Assembly: GCF_963678635.1 (NCBI RefSeq)
Contig: NC_087063.1
Location: 85,299,574-85,363,573 of the forward strand
Source of the DNA: Symsagittifera roscoffensis
Lineage: Eukaryota; Xenacoelomorpha; Acoela; Convolutidae
DNA: 64,000 nucleotides
Direction of reading: 5' to 3'
In this document: positions 50,781-60,965 of the stretch, piece after piece
Layout of the letters: each line of letters opens with the position of its first letter
Numbering within the stretch: position 1 is the stretch's first letter
The notes under the pieces: model-generated
The model's input: only the letters and a program-made list of their open reading frames with translations
The model's database searches: none
Told to the model about the DNA's origin: nothing
Program-made: the position numbers and the translations under genes

Positions 50781-52080
50781 CAGATTATATAAATTTTCGA
50801 AATTTTTCAAATCGTCCGGAATATCCAAATGCTCCGGATTATCCAAGTCCTCCGGATTTTCCAATTCCTCCGGATTATTCACATCCTCAGGATAATCGAA
50901 AACCTCCGAAATATTCTAATGCTCCTGACTAACCAAATCCTCCGGGTTATCCATATGCACCAGGTTATCCATATTCTCCGGTTATCCAAACTTTCCGGAT
51001 TTTCCAAATCTTCTAGAGTATGCAAATACTTCAGGCTAATCAAACCCCCTGGAATATCCAATAATTCGGAAAGATTCAACATCCATTTCCTCGGAAACGG
51101 TTAATTTCTCCGGAATATCCAATGCTCCGAATTGTTTAAATCCTCCGGATTACCCAAATCCTCCGGATTATTCAAATCCTCCGGGTTATCTAAATCCTCC
51201 GAATTATCCTAAGACTCCGGAATATCCGAAGGCTCCGCTTTAACCAAATCCTCCAGATTATCCTTTTAGTTTAGACTGTTCAAACCCTCTGGAATTTTCA
51301 AAACCTTGGGAAGATTCAAGTCCTTCGGAGTATTCAGTTCAGCCGGAACATCCAATTCCTCGGCAGCACATAATTTCTCCGGATCAACCAAATCCTCCGC
51401 ATTATCCAAATCCTCCGGATTGTCCAAATCCTCCAGAATATCCAAATCTGCCTAATTAACCAAATGCTCCGGATTATCCAAATGCTCCGGATTATCCAAA
51501 TGTTCTGGATTATCCAAATGCTACGGATTAACCAAATCCTCCGTATTATCCAAATTCTCCGGGTTATCCAAACTCTCCTGGTTATCCGAATAATCCAAAT
51601 CCTCCAGTTTAACCAAATCCTCCGGATTGTCCAAATCGACTGGATTATCCAAATGCTCCGGAAAATCCAAAACCTCCGGGTTATCCAAATATTCTGGATC
51701 ATTCAAGTCCTCTGGTTTATCCGTAGTCTCCGGATAATCCAAAAGTTTCAGATCATCCAAGTCCTCCAGGTTAACCAAACTCTCCGGATTATAAAAAAAA
51801 CCTTCCGGAATATCCAAGTCCACGGGATTATCCAAATCCTCCGGATTATCCAAATCCTCCGGTTATCCAACTCCTCCAGATTATCCAAAACTTCCGGACT
51901 ATCCAAATCTTCTGGAATATACAATTTTTTTGGAATATCCAAAACTACGGATTATCCATTATCCAAATGCTTCGGATAATCCAAATCCTCCGGAATCTCC
52001 AAACCCTCTAGAATATCCAAATCCTTGGGAAGATTCAAGTCCTTCGGAATATTCAATTCATCCTGAATATTCAAATTTCG
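50781..52080. repeat. 18-bp minisatellite array, 1.3 kb (~70 units)
   Basis: Tandem units with consensus AATCCTCCGGATTATCCA. In the best-preserved part (about 51360-51700) units differ at one or two bases. Each unit has the dyad AATCC-NNN-GGATT and one CpG in TCCGGA. Minus-strand frames read DNPEDL, IIRRIW or WIIRRI; plus-strand frames read NPPDYP, ILRIIQ or SSGLSK. None contains a stop, hence the long overlapping open frames (up to 171 codons at 51464-51979). I do not regard these frames as genes. Confidence 0.88.
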
Positions 52081-52167
52081 GGAACATTTAGTTCCTCTGT
52101 ATTGTCCAAATCTAAGACGTACAGTGTTCTGGCCATTATAAAAAAACTCAAAAAATGGCTTGTTCAA
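51748..52167 (-). pseudogene. Second copy of the border frame with hexapeptide repeats
   Basis: Matches the minus frame at 46849-46400. It starts MNKPFFEFFYNGQNTVRLRF, continues through the same hexapeptides, has a TAA at 51952-51954 at the corresponding place, then DIPKKLYIPEDLDSPEVLDN. A frameshift then takes it out of the acidic frame, which continues in another frame at 51853-51521. The N-terminal extension seen in the other copy is lost. Confidence 0.3.
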
Positions 52168-53505
52168 ATTAGGGTCGATTTTTGTTCGTGGTGTGATGAT
52201 AAAACTATACGAGCGCTGAGAAGTTTATAAGCATATTCGACACAATTTGTATTTGTCTGCAAAAAATGAAGAAAAATTTTAAAAATGAAAAAATTATTTC
52301 AGAAAATTAGTTCTTTTTCTACTTTTTTTGCTGAACAATTTTGTTCGACTTTCACAAAAAGTTTTTTGGCGAGGAAATTCTAAATGAAGCCCTTCATTTT
52401 CTACGATTAGACTTGCACGTTCGCTTCACGCGTTGCTCAAAATTAGACTACAGCTATAAAAAAAAATTCAAAGTCGTTCGAGTCACAACCGAAAAAGATT
52501 TAAATAAGATATATCACTCGGTCCATTCCGATTATTATTTTGTGGTACTTGATTTTGCGTGAAAAAAAACGACAACTTGTTTCAATGATAACAGAGCAAT
52601 AACCCCGTTAATAGGTAAATGACTTTTTTAACAGCATCATCCTTATGACGTTTAGGATGTGAACAAACCAACTAAAATTAATGTATTAGAACAGGCCGAA
52701 AGCTACGTCTTTTGAATGAAACGTGCATTACTTCCTTAACGATTTTAAAATTGTTTCTGTAGCTATTCTGTAACACTTTCGCATTTTCGGCTGGTTTAAA
52801 TGGTAGCTAATTTACACTTTGATTGGTTTATGAGAAACGCTTCTCAAGTCAGACCGATGAAACAACAAAGCTGGTTTATTTCGATCACGATGGACGCCAC
52901 AGTTGAAAGCGACAATTTTGCATTTTCACCTTAACTAGCCACCATTTATTTCCAATGTTGTGCAGCCAAAGCCACACCAAATATAACAAACGCAAGTTTT
53001 CCATGTAAGAATTTGGAAAGTACTAAGCTAAAGACAAAACACTAACTTTGCATGAGACAAATTAGAAAACTTGAACCAAAAATTGCGGAAATAAAAAAGT
53101 TACACATTTCAAAAATCTGGCGAAGATTTGTACCGTTACCGGAATCATTATACCGTTATATGAAATAAGTAGATTTCAATTGAAGAATTAGATTTCAATT
53201 GATGAATTAAAACAGCATCATCAGTATTAACTTTTTTTAAGCAATTGTCAAAACCCATGTTGTTAGTTGCTAATGCAGCCTACTGATTCAAAAAGGCCAC
53301 CAAAAGTAGTATTTTTGTTTGCGAAACAGCTTCGATATTGCATTGTACTATCACAACAAGCTGCACTCGTGTAGAGATCAAAAAATGATCTTAAACAAGC
53401 CTAGAGTGACAAAAGATCAATTAGGTTCACGCCAAAAATGTTAAGCAAAAAAGCAGTGACGCAAAATTCAAAACCTTACTTATTCATCTTTTCGCAGCGA
53501 ATTTG
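52085..53505. repeat. Right-border segment, copy B
   Basis: Counterpart of 46686-47905 at about 5,400 bases offset. It contains ~205 additional bases (about 53070-53276) between AATTAGAAAAC and CAGCCTACTGATT, a segment missing from copy A. Whether this is an insertion here or a deletion there cannot be told from two copies. Confidence 0.75.
52341..52562 (+). CDS. Small open frame, unknown product
   Basis: A 73-codon frame with no ATG near its start, reading FDFHKKFFGEEILNEALHFL, then a basic aromatic segment and HSVHSDYYFVVLDFA before a stop. The composition looks protein-like and the frame is longer than others in this AT-rich border. The paralogue at 46953-47108 is frameshifted, and there an AG directly precedes the homologous start, so an exon with a splice acceptor is possible. 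No family recognised. It may equally be a relic. Confidence 0.25.
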   Translation: MFDFHKKFFGEEILNEALHFLRLDLHVRFTRCSKLDYSYKKKFKVVRVTTEKDLNKIYHSVHSDYYFVVLDFA

Positions 53506-54590
53506 CAAAAACTTTACGATGCATAGGGCGGCTAATTGTATTTTCAATTTTGAAGTGATTACGCGAGCTCTCATGTTTAGATTTTTCTATTGAATCTTTT
53601 CAAGTCAAGACATCTAAAAAATATTTCAAGTTGCAAGCTGTTTGCGCTTTTTTAAACTAGTTTTCTGCTGTTTGAGTTATGAATTTTTAACCATTCAAAA
53701 TGTTTCATAGAGCGGCTCATCCTGTCAAAACTTCCCAATTTTTTATAACCAAGCTTTTCACACTACGAATTATTTCAAGTTGTTTATTAGACCGAATCGG
53801 TTCGCGCAAAGTTTAAGTTAATCTAAGCAAGCAATTCAAGCCATAATACTTCGAAATTCAAATTTTTTTATAGACCGAATCACTTTGCGAAACATTCAGG
53901 TTTTTTTAGCAAGCTAATCCAGCTGTTAAATTTTGAGATACTTCAAGTCGAATCATAACGGAAATCGACTTGCTGAAATTTAGTTTTTCTAGCCATGCTA
54001 TTCAAACTATGAGTTATTGCAAACTATTCCCTAGATCGAATTGGTTCGCAAAACGTTTCAGTTTTTTAAGCAAGCTATTCCAGCTAGGAAATTTTTTAGC
54101 ACCAATCGGTTAGCAAAAAATTAGTTTTTTGAAGCATTGACATTTTAAGTTTATTCGTTTCAGATTAAAATGAAACCGTACACTCAAACTTTTTGGGCAA
54201 AAAGTGAGCAAGTATTGACTAGAATTGAAATTGAATCGAGTTCATCTTGTTTCAAGAGTTCTGAAATTTTTTCAACAAAGTTCTAGAACACTGCTGACTT
54301 GTAAGTTTAAAAGATCTGAAGCGTCAAATTGGTTTTCATTGAAAAAATTTGGAATATTTTAGATTTAAAAAAATTCAAGTTGAGCTCAATGATTCATCTT
54401 GAACATTGTGATTATGGCAGCAAAAACATGGGATCAATGTTTCTGTCAATCATTTCATATAGAAAATACATTGAGGTATGCGACTAGTGTGTACCACGCG
54501 CTTTCTTTGCACGAACCAGAGCCCCCACAGTAGTTTCATGAAAAAAACTGATCATACTGAAAAAAATGTCTAAAATGTTGTCATAATGCT
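53505..54590. repeat. Rep-C, fourth copy
   Basis: More diverged copy of the Rep-C unit, beginning with CTTTACGATGCATAGGGCGG as in the first unit. Near its end, about 175 bases (roughly 54325-54510) separate GCGTCAAATTGG from ACCAGAGCCCCCACAGTAGT. These two segments are adjacent in the other copies, so an insertion here is likely. Confidence 0.75.
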
Positions 54591-54851
54591 TGAAAAAAAA
54601 AACAAATTAAACTTTTTAGTTATCCCATCATTCCTAGTCATTTAATTCTGTTTGATAGCCAAAAAAATGTCAATTTACTTAATAAATTACCAGTTTTTTC
54701 TAGTTTAAAAGCAATTTTTTAACGTTTTGCCTCTAACTTTGGAGCTTACACACTTCCTTGATTTTATTGGACCTCGTTATTTATGCTCAAAATTTAAGCA
54801 GTTTGTCTCAACCATTTTTCGCTTAAATTTGATCCCAATCTCGAATGGATG

Positions 54852-55640
54852 ATAAGGGTGGTTGCAGCGAAACATGAGGATGTGTTTTCGAGGTTTGGAC
54901 TGTACACTGCACTGCATAGAGACAGGTCAAAATTGCAGTGAATGTAAAGACAAAATTACTGGTAGAGCCTCAAGTTTTACTCCCTCGAAACCAAATAAGA
55001 ATCTGCAAATTACATGTTTTCACCGTTCTGAGTTAGAAGAGCCACGGGTCTTGTTTAACGTTCGATACAAGCCAAAAAGAAGATTTTGGATTTGTTCGGA
55101 CTACACTTGGAAAAAACGAACGTAACGCAAATACTAAAAGATATGATTGAAGTTTTACCTTTTGAGATCCAGTTAGAGCGAAAAATTTACACTGATTGTT
55201 CGTCAGTTTTTGAGCTTTTCCGTATGCCTGCATAATCTAGGAAACTTAGCATGCCTGCAGATTCTAGCAGAGACAAGGCAAAAGTGGTCATCAGACCAGG
55301 ATGTTTACCGCGCTTTCAGACCTAAATACTTAGTTTGAGAGTTTAGTGGGCCTTGAGTAAAACGTTGCTTTAGTGAGCACTGCGATTAAAGTCAACAGAG
55401 TTTTGGTCCTCCTCAGACAAAAATAAAAAGTGGGGAGCTTCTCAAATAATTGTAGAGGCGAAATGAGGTTCTTTCAACTAAGGAGACAGCAGACGAGAAG
55501 TGAATGCAAGATAGTGAAAGTTGCAGCCTACTGGGTCTACTTACAAGAAAGAATCGGGGAATATAATGAAAAAAATACTTTTATTTTGAGCAGCCTTAAA
55601 ACAGTGAAGTATTCAGCATCCCCATCTTCATGAAATTAAC
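54852..55640 (+). pseudogene. Decayed Ty3-like integrase remnant (tentative)
   Basis: In one frame at 54864-54941 the peptide includes VFSRFGLYTALHRDRSKLQ, which resembles the RFG...LHxDRG part of Ty3/gypsy integrase cores that holds the second catalytic Asp. It stops at a TGA. Near 55530-55575, YWVYLQERIGEYNEKN resembles the helical region after an integrase core. Several frames and stops lie between. This is a recollection-based match to family motifs; chance similarity is possible. Confidence 0.35.
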
Positions 55641-55769
55641 TTTTCAGTGTATAACTTGACCAGACTGGCTGAAACAACTGAATGATTAATTGACAAAGGC
55701 GCTCAACTATTGCTCAAGTATGATGGGGGGACGATGAAGTGGCTGTTTCGTCTGAAGTATCTATCAGAT

Positions 55770-56157
55770 CAGGGGCGGATTTAGGAGGGGGGCGGGGGGC
55801 GGACGCCCCCCCCCCTCAGGGATTCGACACCCTGCCGACCCAAAGGGTCCCCCCTTTGATACTTTTTCAGAAATCCATTTTTGGCCGACCGACCCTTTGA
55901 GGGGGAGCGAGCGCAAAAAAAACGCAATTTTTTTGTCAAAACTTTTCAAAAAGTGCCCAAAAACGGCTTTTTTGACTGTTTTTTCAAAAATTTGCCTGCG
56001 GCGCAGAAAATTTTTCCAAAAAAGGGGCAAAACAGTGGTCTGGGAGAGCTCGAAAAGTCAATTTGGTCAACCTAAAAAAAAAAAAAGTCGTCAAAATTTT
56101 GGAAATTTTTTTGAAAATCCGCCCCCCCCCCTCGAGAAAATCCTAGATCCGCCCCTG
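55770..56157. mobile_element. hAT-type MITE with 8-bp target duplication
   Basis: A 388-bp element with inverted termini CAGGGGCGGATTTAGGA and, at the other end, the complement of CAGGGGCGGATCTAGGA. It is flanked by perfect 8-bp direct repeats TATCAGAT at 55762-55769 and 56158-56165. An 8-bp duplication plus a CAGGGGCGGAT start is typical of non-autonomous hAT elements. The interior contains G/C-rich strings and no transposase. Open frames inside, on both strands, come from low-complexity sequence. It interrupts the decayed pol-like region. Confidence 0.88.
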
Positions 56158-56165
56158 TATCAGAT

Positions 56166-56834
56166 GATGAGCTGTTAGTTGAGCAGCTGGATATGCGACC
56201 TTCCTCAACTATCATTCATCACGGGTCTGGCAGATAAATTTCCTACCCGAAGAAGTAAACCAGTTCTGAGAGCTCATACGGTATTTTATTAGTTATCACG
56301 GCACAGACTACAGATTTTGCAAACCCACTCAAACTTGGACCTGCAAACAAACAGTCGAAGGGACTAATTTGTCTGAGTTACCACTGAGAGCGTTGCCTAG
56401 GACAAGCCTGTGCAAATTGATATTACGACACCAGCAGAGCGAGAGCCAGACAATATTTCTTCATCGCCACGGCCACCCGAGGTCACTTTGTTGTCGCCCC
56501 CCCCCCCCCCCCCCCCCGAAACAAACGACGTCTGAGATCATCCACTGAGCGGACACAAAGAAGTTTGCCAAAGTGGAGTGGCTGCTGTGGCTGCTGGACG
56601 GATGTGGATAGTGAAAAAGGATAGCAGATTTGAAATTATCGAAGCGTCCATCAGCCAGGGTGAAGAGGTCGACCGAGTTTTACGGTGAACCAATTCGTCA
56701 ATCGGAGCAGAGTGTTGAAGAGGCGGGGTCCAACTAAGAGCTAAAAGGCTAGGAGAAAAGCACTCGGGAGACTCCCTGGGATAACACTGAGAAGGACGCA
56801 TTTCTTTCAGAGAAAAGAAATAATTGTAACACAA
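56166..56834 (+). pseudogene. Retroelement-like pol tail remnant, continued
   Basis: Less AT-rich sequence after the MITE, without a long frame. A Pro/Glu-rich segment runs into a 21-C tract (56497-56517), followed in one frame by RRLRSSTERTQRSLPKW. That resembles the Arg/Ser/Pro-rich end of many Ty3/gypsy Pol proteins. The assignment is weak and rests on position after the integrase-like remnant. The minus frame at 56538-56834 is judged a shadow. Confidence 0.25.
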
Positions 56835-57055
56835 ACCAGAAAAGCTTGTAAACTTATGCGTTGATTTTGATCTTATGATTCACTAGTTTTTCAATTGTGC
56901 GATTGAAAAACGTAGCTGCAGGAAGCTTGATACGGTGCTAGATTGAACAAGAGTAAATTGAACCTTAACTTGTCCTTGAGGCATAGAATGCGGTTTATAT
57001 CAAAGAAGCAGCTGTTAATACTGTAGTTAAGCACTGCCCGGGATGCCCGAAACTT

Positions 57056-57443
57056 CTTATCATACAATTCCCATATATGAGAAACTTCTTGTCATACAAT
57101 TCCATACACTGCCATACGTACAGAACATTGTATGAAATCTCTATCATAAACATTTTTCCATAAATGAAAATTGTATGATAGGTGTTTTTCCATAAACCAA
57201 AAAGTTTGATTTTTTCTTTCTAAACTTATTTCTGAAAAATTTTTGGTTGTGTTTGCAGCCGAACACAAGTGACAAAGACCTTGGTTACTCAAAGCACCAA
57301 AGGTTGGACGGTCTTTGCATTTATTAGAATCAAACAGCCACAGAAATTAGTTTATATCTTTTTTCAACTATTTTTAGAAATTGTATGAAAACTGTATGAC
57401 AAGCATTTTCCCACACACTTGATGTATGGAATTGTATGATAAG
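57056..57443. mobile_element. Inverted-repeat element with TCATACAATT subterminal motifs
   Basis: A perfect 16-bp inverted pair, CTTATCATACAATTCC at 57056-57071 and its complement at 57428-57443, bounds ~390 bases. Further copies of the motif lie inside in both orientations (about 57088-57105, 57168-57182, 57378-57402). This looks like a small foldback or MITE-like element. I could not define a target duplication, and no coding region is present. Confidence 0.5.
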
Positions 57444-59040
57444 CATTTTTGGTGTATGGAGGTCAACCCGGATGAACAATACATTAGTCTTGCTAGGATG
57501 TTTGAGTTTGATGGCTCTATAACAATTTATATTCAAAAACAACTTTTTATACTCATCTATAATTCCTGTGCTATTAATCAACTATTATCGGTTAATCAAT
57601 TATATTATATGTCTTAGTTTAGTATTCTGTTCAAATCCAGCATATCTCAGTGTGCTTTGTCCGAGGAGATATCTGGCTCCAACAGTTCACACAGTTGCCG
57701 AATTGTTTTTACTCATTCCGTTGAAAACCGCATATCTACACAGAAGCGATTTGCGATGCCAACAAAATTGAAATTCTGTTGAAAGAAAATGAATTCGAAA
57801 AGAAAATTCAAAAAATCAAAGTTTTTTCATACACAAAAGCTTCCAAACTTTTGTCCCCAATTTTAAGACATTTTGCCGTTGAAGAGCTTTTTTTTATTAC
57901 AAAAATAAAAAATTATAATTTTGCTTCAACTTGCGTGATTTGTCTAACAGTATATCAGGCATTTCTCCTTTATAAACCCATCGGTTGCGGGCAGCAAACT
58001 CACAGGTAAACTGTATTTTGAAATACAGTGCCGATTTAAATTATCCGGACAAAACGAACAAAACTTAAAGTTTCAAACGCGACAAGTTTCAACTGGTTAG
58101 AAATTCATCAGAATTAATATGGTGAATTTGTTTTCTCGAACTTCTTAACCAAAATTTTACCCCAAGAAAGAGTCTTTTGGCCGTTTTAAATTTATCAAGA
58201 ATAACGCTGAAATTACCAAGTTGATTGATGACAAAGTTATATCAAAAGAAGCCTCTTGCGCTGCCCAACGAAGTTTCAATTTTTCATAAATTTTCATAAA
58301 CATCCGTAATGTTAGGAATTTGTTAAACCCAAATAAATTGAAGTGCATACAGTAAAATGACCTTTTGGCTATCAACAAAAAACATATTCTGTTATGCACA
58401 TTTTTTTAAGTTTTACTTCAGTAAAACTTTGTTGGCAGTGCAAGACGCTTCGTTTGCTGTAACTTTCCTGAAAATTTTTGCATGCGGCTAGAAAGCTTCA
58501 ATTTCATGAACAATTTCTTTTGTATTGTAAATTATTTAGAGCTCCCTTTGAGAAAAAAACTACAATTATCAAAAAGAAAACGGCAATAACTTGCAAAATA
58601 AACCACCAGAAAAAAAGTGTTGAGAAAAAATAGGTTTTTCGTTGATAAAAACCGTGGTCGAAAGATTCAGGTATACTTGCAGGTCATTTTCTCTCTTCTT
58701 GAACGCTCCAAAAAAATTTTTTATTGAAAACACGAGAAAACAAAGTTTTGCACCTGGTTGGTTGATATCACATGAATTATCAAAACGAGATGGAATCCTC
58801 GCGTTTAACTATTGATGCGTGGATGCTTGCAATGCTTTGGGCCATTTAAATGAGAAGACCCCAAGTTGCTCAAAAACTTTATACTCCTTTGGTAAAATTT
58901 TTTTGTTCATGCAGCGTTGTTAAATAATTCATGGAAACTGCAAGTGGCAGAATGAGGCTGAGAGCATTGACCTGATGAATACGTCTTGTCTGCTTCTTTC
59001 CATTCGGTCAACTTTTTTTTCCGCGAAGCCATTCATACAG
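57444..59040. other. No gene recognised
   Basis: AT-rich sequence with short random-looking frames. A lone TACAGTGCCGATTTAAATTA at 58023 followed by TCCGGAC recalls one end of a pogo/Tigger-type element, but no opposite end was found. Confidence 0.4.
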
Positions 59041-59128
59041 AGCCCAAACTGTGTAGTGTTTGAATTGTAAGCGGAAGCCGCAACATTGCTATTTTTTTTC
59101 GATCTTTAGAGTTTTGGATTTCACAAAT
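59041..59128. repeat. Rep-A copy, left part, interrupted by the LTR element
   Basis: The sequence AATTGTAAGCGGAAGCCGCA followed by ACATTGCTATTTTTTTTCGA and GTTTTGGATTTCACAAA aligns with about 3270-3374. The repeat resumes after the LTR element at 62773. Confidence 0.65.
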
Positions 59129-59359
59129 TGTGAGGGGCTACATATTTAGATGTCAATCAATTTAGTTGTTATCCATTATTATTTATATCCTTGAGAGTTC
59201 TCATATTATGACTAAGTGTGAATTTGGTACCTGACTGTCAGTCAGTCTAGGTCTGTCTAGTCTGCTATGTGTTGACCTCTAGTTCAGTGTCTTATTCATG
59301 CGAACTAGAAACAAGTTGAATTTAATGTTCAACCGTATCGTTTTGACTATCCCTTGTTA
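59129..59359 (+). repeat. 5' LTR (231 bp)
   Basis: Starts TGTGAGGGGCTACATATTTA and ends ACTATCCCTTGTTA, as does the 3' LTR at 62533. It differs from that LTR by about seven substitutions and by a short indel region after CTCTAGTTCA. Confidence 0.88.
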
Positions 59360-59374
59360 TGGCGCAGCCAGCAG
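59360..59374 (+). other. Probable primer-binding site
   Basis: TGGCGCAGCCAGCAG starts immediately after the 5' LTR. TGGCGCAG is the start of the tRNA-Ser-primed site of insect elements such as 17.6 and 297; the rest differs, so the exact tRNA is uncertain. Confidence 0.55.
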
Positions 59375-59414
59375 ATGGAGGGAGAAAAACCCCCTTGGAA
59401 TTGTGGCATTCTAG

Positions 59415-60215
59415 TCTCCGAATCAGGCGGAACCACAATTATTATGGGAGCATTGGAAAGAGCGATTTCATTTGGCAATGGTGGCAAAACACGGGTTAGT
59501 TTTGTCTGAATACTACTTTCCGTCCACGTTGACTGAAGCGCAGACTACTGCACTGGCAGATGTTGGTGGCAAATCAAGGGAAGAAGGTGAACGCACACTC
59601 ATATCGAATCTGTATCTAAGTATAGGACAAGAGGGACAGCGGGCCTTGCGTAACCATCATCCACACTTGAATATGGAAGAAATACGATGCCCAAGGTTCT
59701 TGGATACATGTGTAGCCCTTTTCCAGAAAGAGCGAAATGAAACTTATGAAATGTACCAAATGTTGTCGAGGAAGCAAAAAGAAGGAGAGAGTTTAGAATC
59801 GTTCTACGCAGAACTCAGCGGAATGGCGGCCAGATGCAACCTGGGTACCCAAGAGCGAAAAATAGTGAGAGACATATTTATATTTAATATGCGGAATAGG
59901 GACGCGCAGAACAAGGAGGAAGCACTAAGTATCGCAATGTCGTATGAAAGAGGCGATAAATACGCAAAGACTTACAAGGGAAGTGCGCCAGGCTCCACTG
60001 GAAGGGGCTACACAACCCCAGTTGGTTCTCTACAGTATATAACGGAAGCAATCAGTAAAATTCGTAGATCCAGGGGACGAGGAATACAAAGGGGTTGGGG
60101 ACAATACCAGAATCGCGGAGGAGGCCGAACGCAAGAACGTAGATATTATAACTGTGACCAGCCGAATTTCACTCCAGAACACCGACAACGATGCCCAGCA
60201 ACAGCCGTCACATGA
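59415..60215 (+). pseudogene. gag: Degenerate Ty3/gypsy Gag
   Basis: Structural capsid/nucleocapsid protein. One frame is open from just after a TAG at 59412-59414, so the original start region is broken. The first in-frame ATG is at 59478. The capsid part includes ERKIVRDIFIFNMRN and a helical, charged segment typical of retrotransposon Gag. A basic Gly/Arg-rich stretch leads to a first zinc-knuckle-like motif near 60153-60200 (C-x7-H-x4-C type: CDQPNFTPEHRQRC). The frame is cut by two adjacent TGA codons at 60213-60218. The second knuckle (FCKKVGHFEKTCRGKR) follows in the same frame but lacks its first Cys. Confidence 0.8.
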
Positions 60216-60218
60216 TGA

Positions 60219-60965
60219 AATTTCTGCAAAAAGGTCGGGCATTTTGAGAAAACTTGTCGGGGAAAACGGCTGTCACGCGAGGGACAATTAGTTGGACTAA
60301 TCCAAGGGGACGAACCGTTCCATGAAGAGGATACTCCCTGGGATGGCGTTGGGTCACAAAATGCTGCAAATTCAGTAGGTTTCGTCAAGAGAGAACATCA
60401 CAGCTGGTCATCGGAGAGTTCAGATGACTATATGGTTATGGCGATTAGACGTAAAAAGGAGACACTATTGAAAGTTGCTGGGCCTGAACTTAAAATCTAC
60501 ATTAATGGACACCCAATGAACATCTGGATCGACAGCGGATTGCCGATATCCATACTAACACTTGACGACTTGAAGAAAACAGTGGGAAGAACGGGAGTCA
60601 ACTTGAAACAAGACGACATGGAAGATGACTAATTTCGGGACTACAGCAACAATCGGATCAAAATGTTGGGGAGAATGGAGGTTGAGTTAGCATCAAACGG
60701 CTGGAAAACAAGAGCGGAAGTCAGAGTTATCGGAGGGACCAGATTTTCAATCGTGGGACGTGACCTGATGGGGAAACTCGGACTACATTTGATGCAAGCA
60801 GATCTAAAGGGGGCAGTGATGAATATCCAGGGGATGGAGGACAGTACATGTGAGAAGGAACAATCTGGAGAATCAGAGGACGAGCAAATGGACCCGTGTA
60901 GGGGATCGAGCGGTGTAGCAAAAGGGCCGGAGAGTGCCGGTAACGCTTCAAGACAAAATGGATGA
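60219..60965 (+). pseudogene. pro: Degenerate retroviral-type aspartic protease region
   Basis: Same frame as gag. It starts with the second zinc knuckle and then an acidic linker. The protease active-site triplet D-S-G lies at 60531-60539 within WIDSGLPISIL. A TAA at 60630-60632 interrupts the domain. The C-terminal flap-side part continues in the same frame after the stop, with the family motif IVGRDLMGKLG near 60745-60780. The frame ends with a TGA at 60963-60965 after the join to reverse transcriptase has shifted frame. Confidence 0.75.

Noticed and set aside
51464-51979. 171-codon ILRIIQ-repeat frame as a protein gene
   Set aside because: The 18-bp unit lacks stops in every frame, so length alone means nothing. 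Equally long frames occur on the other strand.
56538-56834. 98-codon minus frame as a gene
   Set aside because: Low-complexity Ser/Pro/Leu composition, lies opposite a retroelement-like tail, and has no supporting signals.
58023-58055. Pogo/Tigger-type terminal repeat (CAGTGCCGAT... then TCCGGAC)
   Set aside because: No complementary end or TA-flanked partner was found within the window.
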